A stretch of DNA of 64,000 bases from an uncultured Allomuricauda sp. (GTDB lineage: Bacteria > Bacteroidota > Bacteroidia > Flavobacteriales > Flavobacteriaceae). The DNA lies in the NCBI RefSeq assembly GCF_947495325.1, contig NZ_CANLYK010000004.1, positions 248,001-312,000 of the forward strand, read 5' to 3'. A model generated the notes under the pieces. That model did not search any database, was not told where the DNA came from, and saw only the letters and a program-made list of their open reading frames with translations. The position numbers and the translations under genes are program-made. Positions 8,894-17,362 of the stretch are shown in pieces; position 1 is the stretch's first letter, and every line of letters begins with the position of its first letter.

Positions 8894-9994
8894 ATGTTAC
8901 AACGCTTTTTTATTTTCTGCTCTGGAGCGGACACCCAAATTTTAGAGACTTGTTCCAACGGGGAACGCAACAAATATGCAGGTATTGGCGCCACTGTTTT
9001 CTTTACGGCCATAATGGCTTTTATTGCAAGTGGGTATGCGCTCTACACTGTTTTTGATAACATTTACACCTCTATTTTCTTTGGATTGATTTGGGGTCTG
9101 TTGATTTTTAATCTAGACCGTTACATTGTATCCACCATAAAAAAACGAGACAATTTTAAAAGTGAGCTTGTACAAGCGGCACCGCGAATCATCTTGGCCA
9201 TTATTATAGCCATTGTTATTTCCAAACCCCTTGAAATGAAGATTTTTGAGAAGGAAATAAATCAGGTATTGCTGGAAGAAAAAAATGCCATGACCTTGGC
9301 AAACCAAGAACAGATTGCTTTGCAATACACTCCTAAAGTTGAGGGACTCAATCAAGAAATCTCCCGACTAAAAAACGAAATTGCCGCTAAAGAAGCGGAA
9401 ACCAATGCGCTGTACGATACCTATATTTCGGAAGCTGAGGGTACGGCAGGAACGGGGCTTTTGGGAAAGGGGCCGGTTTATGCCGAGAAACGTGAAAAGC
9501 ATGATGCCTATTTGGCTGAATTGAGTACACTTAAGCAAACCAATTCAGAGAAAATACAGGCTATTGAAGCCCAAATAGCCACTTTAGGAACTGATTATGA
9601 TACCGCAGTGACCAATTCACAACCTATAATTGATGGTTTTGATGGATTGATGGCACGTATCAATGCCTTGGGCAAATTGCCATGGTTGCCTTCATTTTTT
9701 ATTTTCCTTTTGTTTCTAGCCATTGAAACCGCTCCCATTATTGCCAAACTTTTGGCTCCAAAAGGAGAATATGATTATAAGTTTGAGGAGCAGGAAAGTG
9801 TGGTTGCCACTTGGGTAACACAAAAAGTAGCGCAACGTAAATTATTGTTTTCCACAGATGGGGAACTTAACCAAAAAATTTACGAGGATATCAAAAACGA
9901 GGAGGAATTGTACCGCTACAAAAAGGAAAAAGCCGAAGAATTGCTTAAACTCCAGGCAGACTCTTTTCATAAAGTGCAGATTAAAGGACTTTAG
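8894..9994 (+). CDS. DUF4407 domain-containing membrane protein
   Basis: A 366-residue protein matching the DUF4407 pattern: the N-terminal CSGADTQILETCSNGERNKY, followed by three membrane segments (about 30-55, 62-80, 95-113), a long charged coiled-coil segment (about 125-240), a fourth membrane segment (about 262-280) and a charged cytosolic tail. The function of the family is unknown. It is a stand-alone gene after a terminator. Its stop codon is 6 bp before the first dispersed repeat of the cassette-like array, so it marks the left border of that array and is probably ordinary chromosome. Confidence 0.85.
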   Translation: MLQRFFIFCSGADTQILETCSNGERNKYAGIGATVFFTAIMAFIASGYALYTVFDNIYTSIFFGLIWGLLIFNLDRYIVSTIKKRDNFKSELVQAAPRIILAIIIAIVISKPLEMKIFEKEINQVLLEEKNAMTLANQEQIALQYTPKVEGLNQEISRLKNEIAAKEAETNALYDTYISEAEGTAGTGLLGKGPVYAEKREKHDAYLAELSTLKQTNSEKIQAIEAQIATLGTDYDTAVTNSQPIIDGFDGLMARINALGKLPWLPSFFIFLLFLAIETAPIIAKLLAPKGEYDYKFEEQESVVATWVTQKVAQRKLLFSTDGELNQKIYEDIKNEEELYRYKKEKAEELLKLQADSFHKVQIKGL

Positions 9995-10000
9995 CTGACC

Positions 10001-10083
10001 TTTGAATCTTAGATTAAAATTCCCGAACTTCACGTATCTGTTGACATAATTTATTGAAACGAATCATATCCTTTAAGTTAAGG
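10001..10083 (+). repeat. Dispersed repeat, right half only (left edge of cassette-like array)
   Basis: Positions 10001-10038 carry the 38-bp head TTTGAATCTTAGATT...CTTCACGTATC that recurs at 10628, 11700 and 12536 with one to four differences. It is followed by a tail ending GTTAAGG (10077-10083), which is the 5' border heptamer of the next ORF. The tail matches the one before 12612 (ACGAATCATATCCTTTAAGTTA-type). The left half of the repeat, seen in the other copies, is absent here. Confidence 0.75.
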
Positions 10084-10100
10084 TCAATTTTACGAAGTTC

Positions 10101-10556
10101 ATGAAATACAAGAAATCACAAATCGGTTGGGTTGCCCTGTTGATTTTTGCACTGGTAATCATTCTTCCCTATTTGGTGTATGCAAACCAATGGGGAAATA
10201 ACCCACTTCCTTCAACACCATTCTTGGTTCTGGTTTTGATTTTTGTGGTTATATGCTTCATGTTCTACAAACTTAAGGTTGAACTCAGCGGCTCAATTCT
10301 AAAACTGACTTATGGCATTGGGTTGATTAGAATCAAGCTTAAAATTGATGAACTGGAACGAACGGAGATAGTCAAAACCCCTTGGTACTATGGACTAGGT
10401 ATTAGAATAACACCTAAGGGAATGCTGTATAACATTCAAGGATCGAAAGCAGTCAGCATTGAATATACAAGTAATGGAAAAAGAAAATTGGTTATGGTCG
10501 GATCTCCTGAGCCAGAACGACTTAAAGAAGCACTTGAAGAGCATTGGAAAAAGTAA
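10101..10556 (+). CDS. Hypothetical two-TM membrane protein (array ORF 1)
   Basis: 151 residues. Two hydrophobic helices (about 9-30 and 40-56) are followed by a soluble domain of beta character (60-150) that looks like a bacterial PH-like fold: KVELSGSILKLTYGIG, an IRIKLKIDELERTEIV strand pair, and a C-terminal helix ERLKEALEEHWKK. I do not recognise a specific family and give no function. It lies in the same orientation as the next three ORFs. It is bordered by GTTAAGG (10077-10083) and GACTAAC (10563-10569), which pair 5 of 7. Confidence 0.75.
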   Translation: MKYKKSQIGWVALLIFALVIILPYLVYANQWGNNPLPSTPFLVLVLIFVVICFMFYKLKVELSGSILKLTYGIGLIRIKLKIDELERTEIVKTPWYYGLGIRITPKGMLYNIQGSKAVSIEYTSNGKRKLVMVGSPEPERLKEALEEHWKK

Positions 10557-10562
10557 CATTCG

Positions 10563-10710
10563 GACTAACAACTTGTATAAAATTAAGAGCTTGGGTACTT
10601 TCTAAAATCTTTATCCGTCCATTAGCCTTTGAATCTTAGATTAAAATTTCCGAACTTCACTTATCAGCCTGCTAAAAACAATTAAAATAGTCCTTAGCTT
10701 AACGTTATGG
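10563..10710 (+). repeat. attC-like composite repeat 1
   Basis: A 148-bp spacer between array ORFs 1 and 2. It runs from GACTAAC (10563) through AACTTGTATAA, then the shared 38-bp head (10628-10665), then the tail AATTAAAATAGTCCTTAGCT, to GTTATGG (10704-10710). The left part (TATAAAATTAA) and the reverse complement of the tail (TATTTTAATT) resemble each other, giving imperfect dyad character over the spacer. The B block seen in copies 2 and 3 is missing. Confidence 0.6.
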
Positions 10711-10736
10711 TTAATACCGAAAACCAACGCATTTGA

Positions 10737-11531
10737 ATGAACAAAACAATATTTGAAATTACCAAAATGGACTGTCCATCGGAGGAAAATTTAATCCGAA
10801 TGAAATTGGACGGAATTTCAAGTATTGCCAATTTAGACTTTGACATTCCGAATCGAAAATTGACCGTTTTTCACAGCGGAGAAATTGACCAAATCGAAAA
10901 GTCCATTATCGAACTGAATTTAGGCGGAAAGAAAATTTCGACCGAACAAACCGACCTAACGGAATTTAAAGAAAATGCAAACCAGAAAAAACTACTTTGG
11001 TCTGTCCTTGCCATAAATTTTGCCTTTTTCATTATCGAAATAACGACAGGAATTATGTCTAAATCAATGGGATTAGTTGCCGACAGTTTGGATATGCTTG
11101 CCGACAGTTTTGTGTACGGAATTAGCTTATTTGCGGTTGGCGGAACGATAATAAAGAAAAAACGGATTGCGAAACTTGCTGGATATTTTCAAATAACACT
11201 TGCGATGATTGGATTTTTGGAAGTTTTAAGAAGGTTTTTCGGAGACGGGAAACTTCCTGATTTTTCGACAATGATAATCGTTTCGGTTTTTGCACTTATC
11301 GCAAATGGAATTTGTCTTTATATTTTGCAAAAATCAAAAAGCAAAGAAGAGGCACATATGAAAGCGAGTATGATTTTTACCTCGAATGATGTGATAATTA
11401 ATTTAGGTGTAATAATCGCAGGACTTTTAGTGAATTGGTTGAATTCGAGCAAACCTGATTTGATTATAGGCACAATCGTCTTTGGTTTAGTAATACAAGG
11501 AGCATTCCGAATATTGAAATTAAGTAAATGA
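10737..11531 (+). CDS. Cation transporter, CDF-like with N-terminal HMA-like domain (array ORF 2)
   Basis: 264 residues. The N-terminal ~75 form a ferredoxin-like HMA domain starting ITKMDCPSEEN; the usual CxxC is reduced to one Cys. The rest has about five to six membrane helices (about 83-255) with CDF-like metal-site motifs: GLVADSLDMLADS in the second helix of the domain, and TSNDVIINLGVI later on. The likely role is efflux of a divalent or heavy-metal cation; the ion cannot be named. It is shorter than typical CDF exporters (about 300) and has no C-terminal cytosolic domain. Borders are GTTATGG (10704) and CCACAAC (11549), which pair 6 of 7. Confidence 0.8.
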   Translation: MNKTIFEITKMDCPSEENLIRMKLDGISSIANLDFDIPNRKLTVFHSGEIDQIEKSIIELNLGGKKISTEQTDLTEFKENANQKKLLWSVLAINFAFFIIEITTGIMSKSMGLVADSLDMLADSFVYGISLFAVGGTIIKKKRIAKLAGYFQITLAMIGFLEVLRRFFGDGKLPDFSTMIIVSVFALIANGICLYILQKSKSKEEAHMKASMIFTSNDVIINLGVIIAGLLVNWLNSSKPDLIIGTIVFGLVIQGAFRILKLSK

Positions 11532-11548
11532 GTAAAATAAAGCACTAG

Positions 11549-11781
11549 CCACAACAACGTGTATAATTAATTGCTTTGGTAAGTGCAATCCTTTCTGTTT
11601 TGACACTTTGTTTCAACCCATCTTCATTTTCCAAAGGATGGAGCCACCATTTATACATTACAACTTTGTTAGTCCACAATCCACTTCCATCAATATACCA
11701 TTGAATCTTAGATTAAAATTTCCGAACTTCACGTATCAGTCGCTAAAGACAATTAAAACAGTCCTTAGCTTAACGTTGTAA
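11549..11781 (+). repeat. attC-like composite repeat 2
   Basis: A 233-bp spacer. It has CCACAAC (11549-11555), then AACGTGTATAATTAATTGC, then a 120-bp B block (11581-11700), the 38-bp head (11700-11737), a tail GTCCTTAGCTTAAC, and GTTGTAA (11775-11781). The B block plus head is repeated at 12417-12573 with about fourteen differences; eight of these are C here and T there. The tail matches copy 1 almost exactly. Confidence 0.65.
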
Positions 11782-11790
11782 AACATTTGA

Positions 11791-12393
11791 ATGAAAATCT
11801 CTCTGACAATATTATTCCTTCTAAATTTTGGAGTTTCTAACTCTCAAAGCTTTATTGAAGGAATTGTTTCTTGTGCAGAACATCGATTTGATGAAAAATT
11901 GAAATTTATCGTTGATAAAAAGATATTGGAAACAAACTTTGAATTCAACGAATCAAAAACAATCGTTGAAGTTCATAATCCCCAAAAAGGACTCGAACGA
12001 ATGAGTTTGGCGAAATTTAAAAAATCTGAATATCCAGCGATACAATTTTGGCTGAATTATGAAATAACTTATCAAAACCTTAATTTAACTGAATTATTAA
12101 TTCCTTTCAATCTTAATTGCACAACATCTTGGAGTGAAGAAGACACTCAAAAAATTCTAGAACCTTATTTAAAGGTTTTAGAAAACAAAACAAACATTGA
12201 CCTAAAAAAAGCAATTGAAATCGGAAATGAAAATGGCCTAAGTGTAATATCCTTTTGGGACATTGATTATGAGAAAAGAAAACTAATTTGGACTTTAAAA
12301 AGTAAACTGAATAATAACCAATCAAAAGTGACAAAGATAAATTCTAAAAATGGTAAAATAATTTCGGAATTCATTGAAATCTCAATTGATTAA
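11791..12393 (+). CDS. Hypothetical exported protein (array ORF 3)
   Basis: 200 residues with a clear N-terminal signal peptide (ILFLLNFGVSNSQS, cleavage near 19). The mature part contains GIVSCAEHRFDEKL and, from about 135 on, a segment with PepSY-like character (AIEIGNENGLSVISFWDIDY ... KINSKNGKIIS), in which a helix is followed by strands. I do not recognise a family beyond that resemblance. The coding sequence is visibly more AT-rich than the EPS genes. Borders are GTTGTAA (11775) and TTACAAT (12401), pairing 6 of 7. Confidence 0.75.
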   Translation: MKISLTILFLLNFGVSNSQSFIEGIVSCAEHRFDEKLKFIVDKKILETNFEFNESKTIVEVHNPQKGLERMSLAKFKKSEYPAIQFWLNYEITYQNLNLTELLIPFNLNCTTSWSEEDTQKILEPYLKVLENKTNIDLKKAIEIGNENGLSVISFWDIDYEKRKLIWTLKSKLNNNQSKVTKINSKNGKIISEFIEISID

Positions 12394-12400
12394 AAACATT

Positions 12401-12618
12401 TTACAATAATCGCTATAAGTGCAATTCTTTCTGTTTTGATACTTTATTTCAATTCATCTTCATTTTCCAAAGGATGGAGCTACTATTTGTACATTACAAC
12501 TTTTTTAGTCTACAATCCACTTCCATCAATATACTATTGAATCTTAAATTAAATTTCCCGAACTTCACTTATCGTTGGATGTAAATCATTAAAACGATTC
12601 ATATCCTTTTAGTTACCT
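12401..12618 (+). repeat. attC-like composite repeat 3
   Basis: A 218-bp spacer. It has TTACAAT (12401-12407), ATCGCTATAA, the B block (12417-12536), the head (12536-12573), a tail of the 10001 type (ACGATTCATATCC), and GTTACCT (12612-12618). It is about 90% identical by eye to copy 2 over 155 bp. Confidence 0.65.
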
Positions 12619-12625
12619 ATAATTT

Positions 12626-13597
12626 ATGAAAAGAGCGTTTATAGCTGTTTTAATTGTGTTCTACTCATGCAGTGATAATAATACAATTGAAGGCACTTGG
12701 ATAGGTGCTTACAAACTTGTGAAGTTAAATGGTAATCAGTCATATGAAAGCCTAAATACGGTTATCAAAATAGAGAACAATAGGTTTTATAATAAAGTCT
12801 TAGGATTAAAAAAAAATGAAGGCTTTGACTCATTTGAATTCACTGTATCGGAAAGCTCAATCATACCAAAGGACAAAGCACATATGGGATTCAATATTGA
12901 ATCATTAACAACTGACAGTTTGGTACTCTCGATTCCTCAATTAAAAGAATTCAAACTAGTTTACCGCAAGCTTCAGGATAGAACAAAAAAAATAAACTGG
13001 AATCCACAAGGCAAATCGTATCATTTTCAAGGAAACCATTCAGCAGCATATGCGGAATATTTGAACGATTCGACAATGGTTGAATATGATGAAAATCACA
13101 AGAACATTTCAATCAATCAATGGTCGATAGAAAATTTTGAAAACTATAGTTTTCTAATGGTAAAAAATGCACTTCACACATTTCCGTTTTTAATAGATTC
13201 GATTTCATCTAAGAATGTTTACTTGACTAGTCTTGAGGATAAAATAAGAAACTACAATTATCAGTTACAAACAAATATCAAACCAATTGACTTAATGGGA
13301 ATATGGCGTTTTAAGGACAAAAAGGTTGATACATCATTACCCGAAATGCCTTTGGATTATTTCCCAAAAAATCAAATAGAAAAGTTAATCATTGCTGAAG
13401 ATTTTCTCGAATTAAAATTCCGTGGCTCTGAAACCTCCGAAAAGTATAATTGGACAACAAGCACTTCAAAAAAACTAATCTTTCTACAGGGAGAAGAATA
13501 TCAAATTTTAAAAATATTGAATTTGAGCAGTGATGAACTGGAAATTGAAATTGAGTCTAACGAAAACCAAATACGTCTATCTTATCTCAGGGAATAA
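12626..13597 (+). CDS. Hypothetical lipoprotein (array ORF 4)
   Basis: 323 residues. A short N-terminal hydrophobic stretch ends in the lipobox-like VFYSC (Cys15), so it should be a lipid-anchored envelope protein. The mature protein starts DNNTIEGTWIGAYKL and contains a second GIWRF motif near 226; both resemble lipocalin-like GTW strand starts, suggesting two beta-barrel or sandwich domains. No named family is recognised. Borders are GTTACCT (12612-12618) and AGGTAAC (13606-13612), a perfect 7/7 inverted pair. Confidence 0.78.
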   Translation: MKRAFIAVLIVFYSCSDNNTIEGTWIGAYKLVKLNGNQSYESLNTVIKIENNRFYNKVLGLKKNEGFDSFEFTVSESSIIPKDKAHMGFNIESLTTDSLVLSIPQLKEFKLVYRKLQDRTKKINWNPQGKSYHFQGNHSAAYAEYLNDSTMVEYDENHKNISINQWSIENFENYSFLMVKNALHTFPFLIDSISSKNVYLTSLEDKIRNYNYQLQTNIKPIDLMGIWRFKDKKVDTSLPEMPLDYFPKNQIEKLIIAEDFLELKFRGSETSEKYNWTTSTSKKLIFLQGEEYQILKILNLSSDELEIEIESNENQIRLSYLRE

Positions 13598-13605
13598 AAA
13601 ACTAC

Positions 13606-13640
13606 AGGTAACAATGGCCATAATTCATAGCTATCCATTT
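13606..13640 (+). repeat. Left half of an attC-like repeat (right edge of array)
   Basis: AGGTAAC (13606-13612) is followed by AATGGCCATAATTCATAGC, which aligns with AACGTGTATAATTAATTGC after array ORF 2. No shared head or B block follows. The remaining ~160 bp before rfbD hold no gene I can support; they look like array remnant or plain spacer. Confidence 0.5.
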
Positions 13641-13801
13641 AAAAGACTCTCAAGAAATTCTAACGAATTTCTACTACGCAGTGCTCTTTTTGTTAACTTA
13701 GGTTCTAATCGCTACGAAATCAAGCCGAGACCGATAAGTGAAATACTTCCAATTTGGTACATCCATCTTTCTCTACATTGGCAAGCTCAGGATGACAAAA
13801 A

Positions 13802-14671
13802 TTAAATATTAATCTTGGAATAGGCCTTTAAAGCAACGGCAAGGCTATCCTTCCAATGTGGAATTTGTAATCCAAATGTATTTTTGATTTTGGTTTTGTC
13901 CAAAACACTGAATTTTGGTCGTTCCGCCGGGGTAGGATATGCTTCTGAAAGAATGGGCTTTAAATCGATATCAATAGTGTACCCTTCAAAAATTGCCTTT
14001 GCAAAATCGTACCAACTGGCAACGCCTTCGTTGCTATAATTGTACACCCCGTAATCTATGCTATGTGCTTTTATGATATGTAAAACCACCTTGGCCAAAT
14101 CCAAGGCATAAGTTGGGGTTCCTACTTGATCGTACACTACGGAAAGTTCATCTCTTTCGGCGCCCAATTTAAGCATGGTCTTCATAAAGTTATTCCCAAA
14201 CTCTGAGTACAACCATGATGTTCGAATAACAAAATGTTCTTCTAGGTTATTGATGATCGCGCGCTCACCTTTATACTTGGTATCGCCATAAAAACCAATC
14301 GGTCTTGCAATATCATCCTCCAAATAAGGCGTGTTGAGAAAACCATCGAAAACAAAATCTGTGGAAATATGGATTAAAACGGTTTTGCTTTCATTACAGT
14401 TCATAGCCAAGTTTCTGGCTCCGGTTACATTGACACTATACGCCAAATCATTATCGGCCTCCGCTTTGTCCACATTTGTAAATGCAGCACAATTGATGCA
14501 ATAGGCATAATCAGAAGAAACCAATTCAGCACGCACTTCATCAAAGTCCGTAATATCCAATTCTGATGAAGATTTAAATATAAAATCCAAATCTTTTATA
14601 CCTCCTTCTGCAACAAGGGATTTAAATGTGCTTCCCAATTGCCCGGATGCTCCGGTAACCAATATCTTCAT
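13802..14671 (-). CDS. rfbD: dTDP-4-dehydrorhamnose reductase
   Basis: 289 residues, full length for RmlD. It reduces dTDP-4-keto-L-rhamnose to dTDP-L-rhamnose with NAD(P)H in the cytosol. It has the Rossmann motif GASGQLG at 7-13, the catalytic YxxxK as YGDTKYKGE (about 128-136), and the STDFVFDG strand just before it. It is the last gene of the tightly packed rfbB-rfbA-rfbC-rfbD operon and starts 15 bp after rfbC. The rhamnose donor presumably feeds the EPS glycosyltransferases upstream in the window. Confidence 0.95.
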   Translation of the reverse strand: MKILVTGASGQLGSTFKSLVAEGGIKDLDFIFKSSSELDITDFDEVRAELVSSDYAYCINCAAFTNVDKAEADNDLAYSVNVTGARNLAMNCNESKTVLIHISTDFVFDGFLNTPYLEDDIARPIGFYGDTKYKGERAIINNLEEHFVIRTSWLYSEFGNNFMKTMLKLGAERDELSVVYDQVGTPTYALDLAKVVLHIIKAHSIDYGVYNYSNEGVASWYDFAKAIFEGYTIDIDLKPILSEAYPTPAERPKFSVLDKTKIKNTFGLQIPHWKDSLAVALKAYSKINI

Positions 14672-14686
14672 AGTATAGGTGTAAAA

Positions 14687-15235
14687 TTAATGGGGGACTG
14701 CTTCTTTAAAAACAGGTAAAAATTTATCTTTTTCTGAAATGATCAAATCTTCACTTTCCAAAATCCAATCAATATTGAACGTTGGATCGTTATAAATTAT
14801 CCCTCCCTCGGATGCCGCATTATAAAAATTATCGCACTTGTACGAGAACTTAGCTGTATCGCTTAAAGTTACAAAACCATGTGCACATCCCCGTGGAATG
14901 AACATCTGTTTTTTATTGTTTGATGAAAGCAATGTGGAAACTACTTTTCCAAAAGTTTTGGAATTTGGTCTTATATCAACAGCTACATCCAACACCTCAC
15001 CATCCAAAACACGAACCAATTTGGCCTGGGCGTGTTCTCCCTTTTGAAAATGGAGTCCCCTAAGCACTCCTTTTGAGGAGAAAGATTCGTTGTCTTGAAC
15101 AAAAAAGGGCTTAGCACCCGTCAAGGTTTCAAATTTTTCCTGGTTGAAGCTTTCAAAAAAGTACCCTCTTTTGTCCTCGAACACTGTGGGTTCCATAATA
15201 AAGCAACCTTCTATTTCTGTCTTATTAACTTTCAT
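14687..15235 (-). CDS. rfbC: dTDP-4-dehydrorhamnose 3,5-epimerase
   Basis: 182 residues, the normal RmlC length. It is a cupin epimerase acting on dTDP-4-keto-6-deoxyglucose. Signature residues are seen in VLRGLHFQ (catalytic His near 65), in RVLDGEVLDVAVDIR and in FIPRGCAHGFVTLSD. It lies 2 bp after rfbA in the same operon. Confidence 0.96.
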   Translation of the reverse strand: MKVNKTEIEGCFIMEPTVFEDKRGYFFESFNQEKFETLTGAKPFFVQDNESFSSKGVLRGLHFQKGEHAQAKLVRVLDGEVLDVAVDIRPNSKTFGKVVSTLLSSNNKKQMFIPRGCAHGFVTLSDTAKFSYKCDNFYNAASEGGIIYNDPTFNIDWILESEDLIISEKDKFLPVFKEAVPH

Positions 15236-15237
15236 TC

Positions 15238-16098
15238 TTATGTTAATGCTTCTAATAATCGTTTGCTATAACCACTCTTTAAAAAAGGTTCCGTCAATTT
15301 TTTAAATTGACTTTTGGTAATGAAGCCCATTTTATAGGCAGAGGATTCAATAGCACCAATTTTAAGGCCCTGTCTTTCCTCTATGACCTGTACAAATTGA
15401 GATGCTTGCATCAATGATTGAAACGTTCCTGTATCTAACCAAGCGGTACCTCTGTCCATAATGCTCACTTTCAGTTTTCCTCTTTTTAAGTATTCTTGGT
15501 TGATGTCGGTTATTTCCAATTCGCCCCGTTTACTTGGTTTAATGTTTTTTGCAATTTCCACCACCTCATTATCATAAAAATAAATCCCTGGAATCGCAAA
15601 ATTGGATTTTGGTTTTTGTGGCTTTTCCTCTATGGAGATTACATTTCCATTCTCATCGAACTCAGCAACACCATATCTTTCTGGATCAGTAACATGATAT
15701 GCATAAATAATGCCTCCATCTGGATCATTATTGGATTGCAATAAAGTTTCCAATCCCGTTCCGTAGAAAATATTATCGCCCAGTATCAAAGCTACTTTAT
15801 CATCACCAATAAATTCTTCCCCAATAATAAAAGCTTCCGCCAGTCCATTCGGGTGCTCTTGAACAGCATATTCAAATCTGCAGCCATACTTTCTGCCATC
15901 TCCCAAAAGTCGTTGGAACATGGGTAGGTCGTGTGGTGTCGATATAATCAGTATTTCCCAAATTCCCGATTCTATTAATGTTGAAAGCGGGTAATAGATC
16001 ATGGGTTTGTCGTAGATGGGCATCAGTTGTTTGCTAACCGCCAATGTTAAGGGGTGCAACCTTGTTCCCGAGCCTCCTGCCAATATTATTCCTTTCAT
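15238..16098 (-). CDS. rfbA: Glucose-1-phosphate thymidylyltransferase
   Basis: 286 residues. It makes dTDP-glucose from glucose-1-phosphate and dTTP, the first step of dTDP-rhamnose synthesis. The nucleotidyltransferase signature [11 protein letters not shown] (8-18) and the metal/substrate motifs [10 protein letters not shown] and GTAWLDTGT are intact. It is the second gene of the rfbBACD operon, 10 bp after rfbB. Confidence 0.97.
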   Translation of the reverse strand: MKGIILAGGSGTRLHPLTLAVSKQLMPIYDKPMIYYPLSTLIESGIWEILIISTPHDLPMFQRLLGDGRKYGCRFEYAVQEHPNGLAEAFIIGEEFIGDDKVALILGDNIFYGTGLETLLQSNNDPDGGIIYAYHVTDPERYGVAEFDENGNVISIEEKPQKPKSNFAIPGIYFYDNEVVEIAKNIKPSKRGELEITDINQEYLKRGKLKVSIMDRGTAWLDTGTFQSLMQASQFVQVIEERQGLKIGAIESSAYKMGFITKSQFKKLTEPFLKSGYSKRLLEALT

Positions 16099-16108
16099 CG
16101 TATCCGTT

Positions 16109-17143
16109 TTAAGCCAAACTTTTGGATTGGTTATGAATGAATTTGTTCAAATACCAATCAATGGTCTTATCAATACCGCTCTCAAAATTTTCATCGGCTT
16201 CCCATCCCAAATCATTTTCAATTTTTGTAGCGTCAATAGCATATCTAAAATCGTGCCCGGCCCTATCTTTTACATAGGTGATCAACTCTTTGTAAGAGCC
16301 CTCTGCCCTTGGGTGTTTCCTGTCCAAGATTTCGCAGACCGTTTGAGCAATATATAGATTGTTTCTTTCGTTTCTTCCACCAATATTGTATGTTTCCCCT
16401 GAAATACCTTTGAAATACGCAAGGGCTATTCCTTTACAATGGTCTAAAACATATAACCAATCCCGTATATTGGAACCATCGCCATAAATGGGAATGGGTT
16501 CTCCCGCCCATGCTTTTCGTATTATGGTAGGAATCAACTTTTCCCCATGTTGTTTTGGCCCATAATTATTGGAACAATTGGTAGTTACCACATTCATACC
16601 ATAGGTATGGTGATAACTTCTCACTATGAAATCTGAAGATGCTTTTGAAGCACTATATGGGCTATTGGGCGCATATGGTGTCGTTTCCATAAACAAACCT
16701 TCTTTTCCCAATGTTCCATAAACCTCATCTGTTGATACATGATGGAATCGTGAATCTTTAAATGCCTCTTTATATACTCCTGGGCCAACCATCCAATACT
16801 TTTTGGCAACATCTATCAAATTAAATGTGCCCAAAATATTGGTCTGCATAAAAGCATCTGGATTAATAATGGAATTGTCCACATGAGATTCCGCAGCAAA
16901 ATGAATTACTCCCTGAATTGTATATTGTTCAAATATCTTTTCTATGAGTTTTCTATCACAAATATCCCCTTTGATGAATGTATATCGCTCATGCGTTTCA
17001 ACTTCATCCAAGTTTTGCAAATTACCGGCATAGGTAAGGGCGTCAATATTGATAAGATTGACATTTTTATTTGCTTCCAAAAAATAAGGGACAAAGTTGG
17101 AACCTATAAATCCTGCTCCTCCCGTAACCAAAATATTTATCAT
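16109..17143 (-). CDS. rfbB: dTDP-glucose 4,6-dehydratase
   Basis: 344 residues. An NAD-dependent extended SDR converting dTDP-glucose to the 4-keto-6-deoxy sugar. It has [10 protein letters not shown] at 8-17, the catalytic region STDEVYG and the YSASKA (YxxxK) motif near 163. It is the first gene of rfbBACD. Its promoter region carries the same direct-repeat arrangement found before the EPS operon, so its regulation is probably shared with it. Confidence 0.97.
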   Translation of the reverse strand: MINILVTGGAGFIGSNFVPYFLEANKNVNLINIDALTYAGNLQNLDEVETHERYTFIKGDICDRKLIEKIFEQYTIQGVIHFAAESHVDNSIINPDAFMQTNILGTFNLIDVAKKYWMVGPGVYKEAFKDSRFHHVSTDEVYGTLGKEGLFMETTPYAPNSPYSASKASSDFIVRSYHHTYGMNVVTTNCSNNYGPKQHGEKLIPTIIRKAWAGEPIPIYGDGSNIRDWLYVLDHCKGIALAYFKGISGETYNIGGRNERNNLYIAQTVCEILDRKHPRAEGSYKELITYVKDRAGHDFRYAIDATKIENDLGWEADENFESGIDKTIDWYLNKFIHNQSKSLA

Positions 17144-17169
17144 GAAGATTACTCTTTATTACTGTTTTG

Positions 17170-17232
17170 TAAATATAATCCTACTTTTTATCTGCATTCA
17201 ATTATTGTTGTGAAAGGTTGATTTTTGTTGGT
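17170..17232 (-). promoter_or_regulatory. Predicted rfbBACD promoter with ACAACA-type direct repeats
   Basis: Read on the minus strand: ACCAACA (17232-17226), 13 bp, CACAACA (17212-17206), then, 35 bp after the first base of the proximal copy, the -7 octamer TATATTTA (17177-17170). The repeat period is 20 bp. It lies 26 bp before the rfbB start. A 16-bp block (17169-17184) around the -7 box also matches the LruC promoter in 15 of 16 bases. Activation by the LytTR regulator encoded at 38245 is inferred. Confidence 0.55.
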
Positions 17233-17362
17233 AGAACACTTTAATATATACTTTAAAGCAAAGTAAACCAATAAATCTCTTTATAATTCTCTTTCAGAAA
17301 GATAATACTTAATATACATCAAATCTTTTTCCTACTTTAGTGATAGGTATTTATATCTTAAA

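Noticed and set aside
10001..13640. The repeats as insertion-sequence ends or a CRISPR array
   Set aside because: No transposase or short regular spacers are present; the units carry different ORFs of 450-970 bp and the borders pair within each ORF.
13530..13805. Plus-strand 91-codon frame running over the end of array ORF 4 toward rfbD
   Set aside because: It starts inside the lipoprotein gene in another frame and has no recognisable domain; treated as spacer or remnant.
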